Part shown: piece by piece, positions 52,700 through 59,563 of the stretch
How the letters are laid out: the number at the start of each line of letters is the position of its first letter
Numbering within the stretch: the stretch's first letter is position 1
Assembly: GCA_947178145.1 (NCBI GenBank)
Contig: CAMWXE010000026.1
Location: 1-59,563 of the forward strand
Direction: 5' to 3'
DNA: 59,563 bases
Origin: an uncultured Lachnospiraceae bacterium
GTDB lineage: Bacteria; Bacillota; Clostridia; Lachnospirales; Lachnospiraceae
The notes under the pieces: generated by a model
Seen by the model: only the letters and a program-made list of their open reading frames with translations
What the model was told of the DNA's origin: nothing
The model's database searches: none
Position numbers and translations under genes: made by a program

Positions 52700-53285
52700 G
52701 AAATATTTAAAAAAACATCTGACAAAAGACCGGTATCACCATACACTCGGTGTGGCATATACAGCGATGGCACTGGCAATGCGATATAATCCCAATCCAA
52801 GTAATTCTGATTTCATAAAGAGAGCGGAGACTGCAGGGCTTCTTCATGACTGCGCAAAATGTATGGATAATGATAAAAAACTCCATATATGTGAAAAGAA
52901 TGGAATTCCCTACAGCAGTTTCGAATCTAGTCATCCCTATCTATTGCATGGAAAAGTAGGGGCCCATATTGCAAAAACAAAGTTCCATATTCATGATGAG
53001 GATATCCTTCAGGCAATTACCTGGCATACCACAGGACGTCCAGAAATGTCGCTTCTTGAAAAAATAATATATATTGCAGATTATATAGAACCTTCTCGCA
53101 GTCCCATACCAGAGCTTGATGAAATCCGGCAGCTTGCATTTATAGACATCGACAAGGCAATGGAGAAAATATTGTCAAACACTCTAAAATTTCTTGAATC
53201 AAAGGGAAATCCCGTAGACAAGATGACTCAGACAACTTATGATAGCTATGTAAGGCCTACATATAAAGGAGGAAATTTGGCTTGA
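52686..53285 (+). CDS. yqeK: HD-domain diadenosine tetraphosphatase YqeK
   Basis: YqeK-type proteins hydrolyse Ap4A symmetrically to two ADP in Gram-positive bacteria. The 199 residues show HD-domain metal ligands: His in RYHHTLGVA, LLHDCAK, and the later His residues in HPYLLHGKVGAH and AITWHTTGRPEMSLLEK with IADYIEPSR. It overlaps both neighbours: nadD by 14 bases, rsfS by 4 (TTGA). Confidence 0.9.
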   Translation: MKKIKKYLKKHLTKDRYHHTLGVAYTAMALAMRYNPNPSNSDFIKRAETAGLLHDCAKCMDNDKKLHICEKNGIPYSSFESSHPYLLHGKVGAHIAKTKFHIHDEDILQAITWHTTGRPEMSLLEKIIYIADYIEPSRSPIPELDEIRQLAFIDIDKAMEKILSNTLKFLESKGNPVDKMTQTTYDSYVRPTYKGGNLA

Positions 53286-53632
53286 ATACAACAAATATTA
53301 TTCTAAAAACAATTGTTGATGCTCTTGAGGATAAGAAAGCAGAAAACATACAACTTATAGATATCAGTGAGGTATCTACTGTTGCAGATTACTTTGTGAT
53401 CACAAATGGCACAAATATGAGTCAGATACAGGCATTGTCAGATCACGTACAAGAGAAACTTGCCCTCAGTGGAATCCATCCAAGAAGTATTGAGGGCTAC
53501 AACACTGCAAATTGGATACTGATGGATTATAATGATTTTCTTGTTCACATATTTGACAAAGAAAGTCGCGGCTTTTATGATTTAGAACGTATGTGGCGTG
53601 ATGGGAAGGTGATTGTTCCAGAGTCAATATAA
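53282..53632 (+). CDS. rsfS: Ribosomal silencing factor RsfS
   Basis: RsfS binds L14 and blocks joining of the two ribosomal subunits when nutrients are short. The 116 residues contain ALEDKKAENIQLIDISEVS, ADYFVITNGTNMSQIQALSD, EGYNTANWILMDYNDFLVHIF and YDLERMWRDG, all family hallmarks. TTG 53282 is the start, overlapping the yqeK stop, with GGAGG seven or eight bases before it. It ends the long obg-nadD-yqeK run. Confidence 0.95.
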   Translation: MNTTNIILKTIVDALEDKKAENIQLIDISEVSTVADYFVITNGTNMSQIQALSDHVQEKLALSGIHPRSIEGYNTANWILMDYNDFLVHIFDKESRGFYDLERMWRDGKVIVPESI

Positions 53633-53637
53633 GAATT

Positions 53638-53683
53638 CAACAGGCGATCAAATATGAAAGATTTTGAACGCCTGTTGTTTTTT
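53638..53683 (+). terminator. Terminator after rsfS
   Basis: CAACAGGCG 53638-53646 pairs with CGCCTGTTG 53669-53677, followed by T6. Confidence 0.9.
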
Positions 53684-53735
53684 CTTGGTTCAATATGAAA
53701 TTTTTACTACAGATTTTAGTTGTATCAAAAAGATT

Positions 53736-54353
53736 TTAGTGATATAGACGAAATACCCCATAAACTTTCCCCAAAATTTCCACATCATCCAAAATAATGG
53801 GTTCCATCGTGTCATTCTCCGGCTGAAGTCTGTAATGTCCGTTTTCCTTATAATATGTCTTAACAGTAGCGGAATCATCGACTAAAGCAACGACTGTATC
53901 GCCGTTTTCAGCAGTATTACATGCGTGTATAAAAATGCTGTCACCATTAAAAATACCTGCATTAATCATGCTGTCACCCTTCACCTTTAATACAAATGAT
54001 TCACCGGCAGGGACCATTTCTGCGGGAATAGGGAAGTATCCCTCAATATTCTGTTCCGCAAGAATCGGCAGACCAGCAGCAACCGTTCCGACAATTGGAA
54101 CACTTGTCATCTCATGCCTGACCATCTGGAAACTGTCATCCATAATCTCAATAGCACGGGGCTTCGTCGGATCTCTTCTAATATATCCGTTCTTCTCAAG
54201 TGTCTCAAGATGTGAGTGGACAGAAGAGGTAGACTTCAGGTTTACGGCCTCGCAAATCTCTCGAACTGATGGCGGATAACCTTTTCTGAGAATTTCCGCC
54301 TTAATGAATTCTAAAATTTCTTTTTGTTTCGCTGTTATTTTTCCATATGCCAT
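53736..54353 (-). CDS. lexA: SOS repressor LexA
   Basis: LexA represses DNA-damage genes and cleaves itself when RecA filaments form. The 205 residues have the N-terminal winged helix (KQKEILEFIKAEILRKGYPP, SVREICEAVNLKSTSSVHSHL). The cleavage site Ala-Gly is in VGTVAAGLPILAEQ. The Ser-Lys dyad consists of Ser in KVKGDSMINAGI and Lys in SATVKTYYKE. AGGAGG precedes the ATG on the reverse strand. It is divergent from a yneA-like gene, as in Bacillus, and two LexA-like boxes overlap or lie just before its promoter, so it should regulate itself. Confidence 0.96.
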   Translation of the reverse strand: MAYGKITAKQKEILEFIKAEILRKGYPPSVREICEAVNLKSTSSVHSHLETLEKNGYIRRDPTKPRAIEIMDDSFQMVRHEMTSVPIVGTVAAGLPILAEQNIEGYFPIPAEMVPAGESFVLKVKGDSMINAGIFNGDSIFIHACNTAENGDTVVALVDDSATVKTYYKENGHYRLQPENDTMEPIILDDVEILGKVYGVFRLYH

Positions 54354-54375
54354 ATGTAATGCCTCCTTTTTCTAT

Positions 54376-54404
54376 ATCATAACACATTATTCAAAAAAAT
54401 GCAA
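54376..54404 (-). promoter_or_regulatory. Promoter of lexA
   Basis: On the reverse strand TTGCAT (54404-54399) and TATGAT (54381-54376) are 17 bases apart, just upstream of the lexA ribosome binding site. A LexA-like box abuts the -35. Confidence 0.55.
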
Positions 54405-54428
54405 ACGTATATTCCGAAAAATTGTTTG
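54402..54428. promoter_or_regulatory. Two adjoining LexA-box-like sites near lexA
   Basis: GGAATATACGTTTG (reverse strand, 54415-54402) and CGAAAAATTGTTTG (forward, 54415-54428) each fit CGAACRNRYGTTYG at 12 of 14 positions. They share one base, so their starts are 13 bases apart. Confidence 0.55.
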
Positions 54429-54447
54429 GAAATTTTAAAAATATCTC

Positions 54448-54476
54448 TTGACAAGCAAAAATTTGTTCTGTATAAT
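54448..54476 (+). promoter_or_regulatory. Consensus promoter of the yneA-like gene
   Basis: A perfect TTGACA (54448-54453) and TATAAT (54471-54476) with 17-base spacing. Such a strong promoter needs tight repression, and LexA-like boxes lie directly downstream. Confidence 0.9.
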
Positions 54477-54482
54477 CTGTCT

Positions 54483-54522
54483 TAAACAGTTGTTCGGAAT
54501 AGTTGTTTGGAATTTTTGTTCG
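54483..54522 (+). promoter_or_regulatory. Three phased LexA-box-like sites over the yneA start site
   Basis: TAAACAGTTGTTCG (54483), GGAATAGTTGTTTG (54496) and GGAATTTTTGTTCG (54509) follow each other with a 13-base period and share end bases. They fit the SOS consensus at 11, 11 and 10 of 14 positions. They cover the expected transcription start of the yneA-like gene. Confidence 0.55.
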
Positions 54523-54551
54523 TAATATTCATTGCAAAGGAGAAATGTTTT

Positions 54552-54932
54552 ATGAGTAATGCAGATTATACAACACGTGCGCTTATGAACAGGCAAAAGC
54601 GCAAACAACAGGTAAGAAACCATATCATAGCCTTGTTTGCATCACTATTCCTTATTATTGCCATTGCCATATCGATTTTGTTGATTTCTTTTTCTACAGA
54701 GGCGAACGATATGGAACATCAGCCTTCTTATAAGTATTATAAGAGTATTGAAATATCCAAAGGCGATACCTTATGGTCAATTGCCAATGACAATTTTGAT
54801 TCAAACCATTATAAAGATACCTATGAGTACGTCACAGAAGTAAAGAAACTAAATGCGCTGATATCAGATGACATTATTGCCGGAAGTCATTTGATTGTTC
54901 CATATTATACGCCTGAATTTGTGAGTGATTAA
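54552..54932 (+). CDS. yneA: LysM-domain membrane protein, YneA-like division inhibitor
   Basis: YneA is the SOS-induced protein that delays cell division in Bacillus. The 126-residue protein has a basic N-terminus, one membrane segment (about residues 28-50) and an outside LysM domain (IEISKGDTLWSIANDNF, ending GSHLIVPYY). This is the YneA layout, and the gene is divergent from lexA with LexA-like boxes between, as in Bacillus. Start ATG 54552 follows AAAGGAG; an in-frame ATG at 54507 lies in the operators. The symbol is given on context plus architecture, as sequence similarity among YneA proteins is low. Confidence 0.75.
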   Translation: MSNADYTTRALMNRQKRKQQVRNHIIALFASLFLIIAIAISILLISFSTEANDMEHQPSYKYYKSIEISKGDTLWSIANDNFDSNHYKDTYEYVTEVKKLNALISDDIIAGSHLIVPYYTPEFVSD

Positions 54933-55990
54933 CGTTTTTCTCTTAAAGTGACAGCTTTTGCCGCCTGACGGCGTCTGTCTTCCTCAAGAGCGGCATAATG
55001 CTTTCTGGTGGTATTTACATCCTTGTGGCCTAATACATCTGCCACAAGGTAAATATCCCCGGTTTCCCTATAAAGAGTCGTGCCATAAGTACTTCTTAAT
55101 TTGTGGGGCGTAATCTTTTTGAGCGATGTGACAACAGAGGCATATTTTTTTACCAGATTCTCCACAGCACGCACTGTAATCCGTTTGTTTTGCATGGATA
55201 GGAATAAAGCATCCTCATGACCCTGAACGGGCGTTATGTTTGAACGCTGTTCGAGGTAATCAAGCAATGCCAGTTCCACCTCCTCACCAAAGTATACAAC
55301 TGCCTCATAGCCACCCTTGCGCCGTATTTTGATGCCATTGTTTTTAAAGTCGATATCCTGTATATCAATGCCAACACACTCAGATACACGTATACCAGTG
55401 CCAAGCATCAATGTGAGAAGTGCGATATCCCTCAGCTTATTCTTCTCATGATACTGCAGTTGCTTTTTCGTAAGATTTTCCCCTGTTTCCACGGTATCAA
55501 GCAGAATAGCAACCTCATCAGGATCAAGTCTTATGATTTCTTTATCATGCAGCTTGGGCATCTGGACGAGAGCAGCCGGATTTTTTTCAATCATTTCATT
55601 TCTGAAGAAGTAATTATAGAAACTTCTCAGTGAAGCGAGCTTTCTGGCTTTTCCTCTTTCATCGTTCATGTATTCCTTGCCATCCTTGGTATAGTAGGTA
55701 CAGTGTTCTAAGTATTCTTCAATATCCATTCTTGTAATCTGGTCTAGGATTTCGAGATGATATTCCCTGATTGGCGTTTTTTTGAAAATTGGGTTACTGT
55801 CATGAAGGTATTCAAAAAATACACGGATGTCATAGGCATAAGCAACCCTTGTCCTGCTTGATATATATTCCTGCATTCCTCTAAAGTACTGCCCGCAAAA
55901 GGGTGGAAGAGTATCCAGCAGTTCTCTTAAATGTACGATGTTCTTTTTGTTTACTTCATCATGATATGTTGACTTATTTACTTTTTCCAA
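54929..55990 (-). CDS. Tyrosine recombinase, XerC/XerD type
   Basis: This site-specific recombinase has an N-terminal SAM-like core-binding domain (SRTRVAYAYDIRVFFEYL) and the catalytic domain with Arg in GTGIRVSECVG, Lys in RRKGGYE, HKLRSTYG, GHKDVNTTRKHY and the catalytic Tyr in KHY. About 353 residues. AAAAGGAG lies inside the longer frame, so TTG 55990 is the likely start and ATG 56017 is less likely. The gene is convergent with the yneA-like gene, their stops overlapping by 4 bases. Flanking genes are chromosomal, with no phage or conjugation genes, so a host Xer-type role in chromosome dimer resolution is more likely than a mobile integrase. Confidence 0.85.
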   Translation of the reverse strand: MEKVNKSTYHDEVNKKNIVHLRELLDTLPPFCGQYFRGMQEYISSRTRVAYAYDIRVFFEYLHDSNPIFKKTPIREYHLEILDQITRMDIEEYLEHCTYYTKDGKEYMNDERGKARKLASLRSFYNYFFRNEMIEKNPAALVQMPKLHDKEIIRLDPDEVAILLDTVETGENLTKKQLQYHEKNKLRDIALLTLMLGTGIRVSECVGIDIQDIDFKNNGIKIRRKGGYEAVVYFGEEVELALLDYLEQRSNITPVQGHEDALFLSMQNKRITVRAVENLVKKYASVVTSLKKITPHKLRSTYGTTLYRETGDIYLVADVLGHKDVNTTRKHYAALEEDRRRQAAKAVTLREKR

Positions 55991-56125
55991 TGAAAAACAA
56001 CTCCTTTTATTATTCATAAAACTTTAGTATAAATATGTCTAAGAATATGCTATACTTATATTATAACACTTTACGAAATAATGCCAATAAAATATTGACA
56101 AAGAATAGGAGTACAGATAAAAGAT

Positions 56126-57529
56126 ATGAAAAACAATAGGGACTATATAAAATGGGGAATCACAGCATTTTTAGTGATTCTTGGAGGATTTGCAAGCTAT
56201 TATGTCATTTTCCATTTAGACAGCTTATCATCGACAATCAGAAAATTTTCTGTCATTCTAATGCCTATTATAGATGGATTTATTCTTGCGTATTTGCTTG
56301 CCCCACTTGTAAATGCAGCAGAACGCAATATAACAACTCCAATTTTCGAACTTCTTAAAAAGGAGGACAGGCAAAGCACTAAGCGCATTTTTTCAATTAT
56401 TATTACAGATGTGCTTGTTTTGTGGGGATTGTATAGCTTTTTTGCAATTGTAATACCGCAAATTGCAAATAGTATCCGAACTATTTTGGAACAATTTCCC
56501 AGTTATATCACCACTTTTAGTTTATGGATATCAAATCTTTTAAATGATAATCCTGAAATTCAGAAAAGTGTAATGGAATTTATCAATGAATCCACTATAG
56601 ATTTTACGACATTGATCAATACGAAAGTTCTTCCTCAGCTAAACAGTATAAGAAATGTTACTGAAATGTTATCACAATTAAGTGGTGTAATTAATGTAAT
56701 AACATCGGTATCAATGAGTGTTTATTCTATATTTAGAGAAGTTTGGAACCTGGTAATTGGTTTTATAATATCTATCTATTTATTGGCAAGCAAAGAATTA
56801 TTTGCAGCACAGGCCAAAAAAGTAGTATATGCATTTTGCTCTGTTAACCGTGCAAATCGTTTTATCAGCAATGTTCGATTTGCACACAAAACCTTTGGTG
56901 GGTTTTTCGTTGGAAAAATATTAGATTCCATCATTATAGGTGTCATCTGTTTTGCTGTGACAAGCATACTTGGAACGCCATTCTGTGTGCTGATTAGTGT
57001 TATTATTGGGATTACCAATATTATTCCTTTTTTTGGCCCGTTTTTAGGAGCCATTCCATCTACATTATTAATTCTTTTTATTGATCCACTGCAGGCTCTT
57101 TATTTTGTAATTTTTGTAATTATTTTACAGCAGGTAGATGGAAATATTATCGGACCTAAAATACTTGGAAGTTCGACAGGGTTATCAAGCTTTTGGGTTA
57201 TTTTTTCCATAACTTTGTTTGGCGGTATTTGGGGAATTCTTGGTATGATTGTCGGAGTTCCAATATTTGCAGTATTGTTTGCATTTATGAAGTCCTTGAT
57301 TGAAACACGACTCACTTCCAAAGACCTGTCTGCAGAAACTTCAAAATATTTAAGATTATTATATATTGATACAACTTCCAGGGAATTTGTTGAGTTCTCA
57401 GCAAATGACAAAAAACCCTTTGCCCAGATTACTAAAATCTTAGTAAAGGGACACGAAAGAAACCTTTTAGCAGATAAAGAAAATGAAAAAGGTGATTCAG
57501 CAAAGAATAACCATGGGGATGATAAATAA
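56126..57529 (+). CDS. AI-2E family transporter
   Basis: This integral membrane protein of the AI-2E (PerM/YdbO) permease family has 467 residues and about eight membrane segments, with a large loop around residues 110-190. The conserved motifs FFGPFLGAIPSTLLILFIDP and GIWGILGMIVGVPIFAVL mark the family. The C-terminal tail is hydrophilic and Lys/Asp-rich. Members are variously linked to AI-2 export, sodium/proton exchange or sporulation signalling; the substrate here is unknown. AGGAG precedes the ATG, and a terminator follows. Confidence 0.88.
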   Translation: MKNNRDYIKWGITAFLVILGGFASYYVIFHLDSLSSTIRKFSVILMPIIDGFILAYLLAPLVNAAERNITTPIFELLKKEDRQSTKRIFSIIITDVLVLWGLYSFFAIVIPQIANSIRTILEQFPSYITTFSLWISNLLNDNPEIQKSVMEFINESTIDFTTLINTKVLPQLNSIRNVTEMLSQLSGVINVITSVSMSVYSIFREVWNLVIGFIISIYLLASKELFAAQAKKVVYAFCSVNRANRFISNVRFAHKTFGGFFVGKILDSIIIGVICFAVTSILGTPFCVLISVIIGITNIIPFFGPFLGAIPSTLLILFIDPLQALYFVIFVIILQQVDGNIIGPKILGSSTGLSSFWVIFSITLFGGIWGILGMIVGVPIFAVLFAFMKSLIETRLTSKDLSAETSKYLRLLYIDTTSREFVEFSANDKKPFAQITKILVKGHERNLLADKENEKGDSAKNNHGDDK

Positions 57530-57534
57530 TGTAC

Positions 57535-57570
57535 AAAAGACCTGCAAAAAAATGTTGTGACAGGTCTTTT
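57535..57570 (+). terminator. Terminator after the AI-2E gene
   Basis: AAAAGACCTG 57535-57544 pairs with CAGGTCTTTT 57561-57570 over a 16-base loop. Confidence 0.85.
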
Positions 57571-57579
57571 ATCATTTTG

Positions 57580-57750
57580 ATACTTTAACAAGAATCCACA
57601 CCAACTTAATGTTATACCAAATACTTTAACGAATTAGTTGGTGTGGGGATTATAGTACTTGAAAGTTCAATACTTTAACGAATTAGTTGGTGTAGGGATT
57701 ATAGTACTTGAAAGTTCTATAGAATCTGCACCAACTATTCGTTAAAGTAT
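57580..57750. repeat. Cluster of four direct and inverted repeat units
   Basis: The 171-bp block starts ATACTTTAAC and ends GTTAAAGTAT. Inside, a 48-base unit (57621-57668) is repeated at 57670-57717 with one mismatch. Inverted partial copies flank them (ACACCAACTT near 57597; ACCAACTATTCGTTAAAG near 57730). Positions 57670-57750 can form one long near-perfect hairpin, and 57591-57651 a second. No target duplication is seen. It may be a damaged miniature element or a transcript-end structure. Confidence 0.7.
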
Positions 57751-57882
57751 GCTTTTGCGAATAGACAGTTATCACTCCTATTCTCAGAAAAATATCAAAA
57801 TTATTGTCGTTCCTAATATTATTTGGTATGTTTCAAGGTTCATCATGGTTAGGTAACAATTTACAGAAATAGACATGTCTTA

Positions 57883-58128
57883 TTATTTCATTTTGTCGTA
57901 ATTATAACCTTGAACAAGGTTTATAGCCGGTTCGAAAATTAGGCATGTTTCATATCTAGCTGACAAATGCATGTTCTCAAATTGGTTTGGAAGACTTATG
58001 TAAGTCAGAATACCATCAGACCAATGGATAAACGCCTTTTCATTTAGAAATACAGCCAGTCCGTACCAATTCATCAAATTATAAATTACACAGATAAAGA
58101 GATACAATTTATAACCTAAATTCCGCAT
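57883..58128 (-). pseudogene. Unrecognised fragment fused to a miniature element
   Basis: On the reverse strand an 81-codon frame begins inside the 161-bp element at 58108-58268. Only the part from about LYLFICVIYNLMNWYG onwards is outside it. If the element and one copy of its ACAA duplication are removed, the frame reaches an ATG two codons upstream and then a stop, giving about 76 residues. The sequence (EKAFIHWSDGILTYISLPNQ, ARYETCLIFEPAINLV) looks protein-like, but I do not recognise it and no ribosome binding site is clear. Confidence 0.35.
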
Positions 58129-58268
58129 TAAATTATAACGAGGGCTTGAAACTCTTGAAAATAGCGGGTTTGAAAAAATGCATAGTTATAAAAATTATAA
58201 CGATGGCATGTCTCAAACGCCCATAAATACTGCCTCGTTATAATTTTTTGCGGAATTTAGGTTATAAA
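58108..58268. mobile_element. 161-bp miniature inverted-repeat element
   Basis: Perfect 20-bp inverted ends: TTTATAACCTAAATTCCGCA at 58108-58127 and its complement at 58249-58268. Just inside, ATTATAACGAGG and CCTCGTTATAAT form a second inverted pair. ACAA stands directly on both sides (58104-58107 and 58269-58272), consistent with a 4-bp target duplication. There is no coding capacity. This is the only copy in the window. Confidence 0.85.
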
Positions 58269-58451
58269 ACAACATCACTGTAAAATTTTATCCGAAATTG
58301 AGCTGTCCAAGACAAATTTTTTGAGCATGAAATTATATGGTGCTCATATTAATTGATGTTATACTCGCGAGCTATAAGATTTGCCGTTTTATTTAAGACA
58401 AGAAAGACTTTATAACACAGCTTGGTCATTTATTGGGGAAATTTTCCATAC

Positions 58452-58846
58452 TCAATTGTCTGACGCAGCTTCTTCCCATAGTTCCTGCCATTCTATACAT
58501 TTTGGGCGTTCCATGGAATCAAAGAATTCCTCCATGCATTTCAGTGCAGCTTCAAAGGACACAATCGTATCTTCTGGTGCTGTCCACTCCTCTTCACCTG
58601 CAAGAAACGTTACCTCCTTGTCAAAATCACTGTATGACTGCCAGATATATCCATCCTGATTCAAAAATAGTGAACACAGGCATACTGTCCTTTTACAAGG
58701 ATTGTCAGGTATGGATATTCATTGTCACCGCCAATCCATATTTCATCACCTTCCGGGAGTTCTGAACCACGTCTTATAATATTGGTAATCTCCTCTTTGC
58801 TGTGGCAGACCACCTCACCATTACTTGATTCATAAACAACCACCAT
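58452..58846 (-). pseudogene. Imm1-type immunity protein gene, frameshifted
   Basis: Two overlapping frames form one protein. The first (start ATG 58846 after AAGGAGG, about 61 residues) runs VVVYESSNGEVVCHSKEE to DEIWIGGDNEYPYLTILVKG and VHYF, then stops at 58661. The second continues at once with NQDGYIWQSYSDFDKEV and FEAALKCMEEFFDSMERP. Adding one T to a T5 run near 58665 would join them into about 132 residues, the size and pattern of Imm1-like immunity proteins, which neutralise toxins of contact-dependent systems. No toxin gene is in the window. It could be a true pseudogene, a sequencing error in a homopolymer, or a recoded gene; the end ATG/TTGA coupling is another reading. Confidence 0.55.
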
Positions 58847-58894
58847 ATTAACATCCTCCTTCTTGTATATCATGTTTGTTTTTGCTTGTGGCAT

Positions 58895-59358
58895 AACACT
58901 CTTTTTGCCACCAAAAATTGGCTTTAAAAATACGAGACACGATCCAAATCATTCAGCTTTCCCTATCAATAAATATGCGCTTTGGATTTTCTTTAAATAA
59001 TATTTATTTCTTTGAAGTTGGGATGCGTTTCATTATCTGTGGTATAGCATATATGAAATTATCCAAATAACGATTTTATGCTAAAGCACATTTCAATGCG
59101 TGTAATTTTTTATCTACTCTTTGGAAATTACCTATTTATAACTATGCTGTGTCCTTACATCTCAACCGCTCTGTCAATCTAAGGAACTGTTCAGAAATAA
59201 CAATGACTTGTCTAAATGTACGTCTTACACCTGAGACATCTGACAAGTCATTGTTACAAATTATTCATTAGCAGTTTCTAACTCTTAAAAGTATCAAACC
59301 CTGGTAGTTCTTCTGTTTTGTTCGCATCATTCAATCTCTGATATGGAAATCACATAAC
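58895..59358. other. AT-rich tail without recognisable genes
   Basis: I see no supported coding region here. The only notable structure is the long inverted repeat at 59198-59256. Confidence 0.6.
59198..59256. repeat. Perfect 15-bp inverted repeat with 29-base loop
   Basis: TAACAATGACTTGTC 59198-59212 is exactly complementary to GACAAGTCATTGTTA 59242-59256. Inside, GTCT and AGAC can extend the stem. No T run follows. The adjoining 16-mer AACTGTTCAGAAATAA (59185-59200) also occurs at 15101-15116. Confidence 0.7.
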
Positions 59359-59483
59359 ATGATTAAAGCGTCAAAAGGGGTAATCAAGGAAAATGACCAC
59401 AATATATAGAATATGTACCTCTGTCCAAATCACTATATATTGTACCATTCTTTTGAAAAATATCCTTTTGACGGGCTAATCAT
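59359..59483 (+). mobile_element. 125-bp miniature inverted-repeat element, copy 2
   Basis: Identical to 20603-20727 in length and in all but one base (T at 59463 where copy 1 has C at 20707). It is flanked on both sides by AAC, consistent with a 3-bp target duplication distinct from that of copy 1 (AAT). Same orientation, no coding capacity. Confidence 0.9.
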
Positions 59484-59563
59484 AACATCCTGTGTCTATA
59501 TATAAAGTGCTATAAATGAGCAAATTTAAAAAGTTTACCAAATACTTATCTGCAGTATAGAAA

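Noticed and set aside
54929..55990. Integrase of a prophage or integrative element
   Set aside because: Both sides are normal chromosomal genes, with no attachment repeats, phage or conjugation genes. A host Xer-type recombinase fits better.

Overview
The window looks like chromosomal DNA of a low-GC Gram-positive bacterium of the Clostridia, most likely the family Lachnospiraceae. The reasons are strong AGGAGG-type ribosome binding sites, frequent TTG/GTG starts, and gene orders typical of Firmicutes: rpmB/asp23/fakA/recG, rsmD-coaD with ylbJ nearby, and the run TIGR03960-DUF2344-rng-rplU-prp-rpmA-obg-yhbY-nadD-yqeK-rsfS. Spore-related genes (gerW, ytfI-like, ylbJ-like) and a lysozyme with cell-wall-binding repeats also fit. 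The genus cannot be fixed from the sequence alone. Nearly all of positions 373-57530 is dense, ordinary housekeeping sequence.

Layout. 1-4140: branched-chain amino acid genes, ilvB, two different ilvN-type subunits and ilvC, behind a 370-base upstream region. 4286-11364: ruvAB, zapA, a U32 protein and a SEDS polymerase fused to a penicillin-binding transpeptidase. 11484-15914: a CheX-like phosphatase with a CheY receiver, a Nudix hydrolase, ytfI/gerW and small or coiled-coil proteins. 15995-21700: rpmB (reverse strand), asp23, fakA, recG, a short mobile element and a DegV/FakB protein. 21750-23878 (reverse): an exported protein and pta. 24196-31237: parE, parC, rsmD, coaD, a coiled-coil protein and an exported amidase. 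31246-38202: ylbJ (reverse), pseudouridine synthases, YgiQ, an SDR and recU. 38308-43928: hisZ, hisG, hisD, hisB and the lysozyme. 44001-53632: a radical SAM pair, a HEPN-like gene, RNase G and the ribosome/GTPase/NAD cluster. 53736-57529: lexA, a divergent yneA-like gene, a tyrosine recombinase and an AI-2E family permease. 57530-59563: an accessory tail of repeats, miniature transposable elements and broken genes.

Themes. DNA damage response genes recur: lexA and a yneA-like division inhibitor share a promoter region with five LexA-box-like sites, and ruvAB and parEC each have a related site. Recombination genes recG, recU, ruvAB and a Xer-type recombinase are also present. Fatty-acid kinase fakA lies two genes from a FakB-type DegV protein. 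Prp and the N-terminally extended L27 that it should cleave are adjacent.

The most notable observations are: a 125-bp inverted-repeat element present twice, differing at one base, each copy with a 3-bp target duplication; a 161-bp element with 20-bp perfect ends and a 4-bp duplication; a one-polypeptide SEDS-PBP; a phased array of LexA sites; a HEPN-like gene flanked by a duplicated copy of the rng start region; and a frameshifted Imm1-type immunity gene without a visible toxin. I saw no CRISPR array, tRNA or rRNA.
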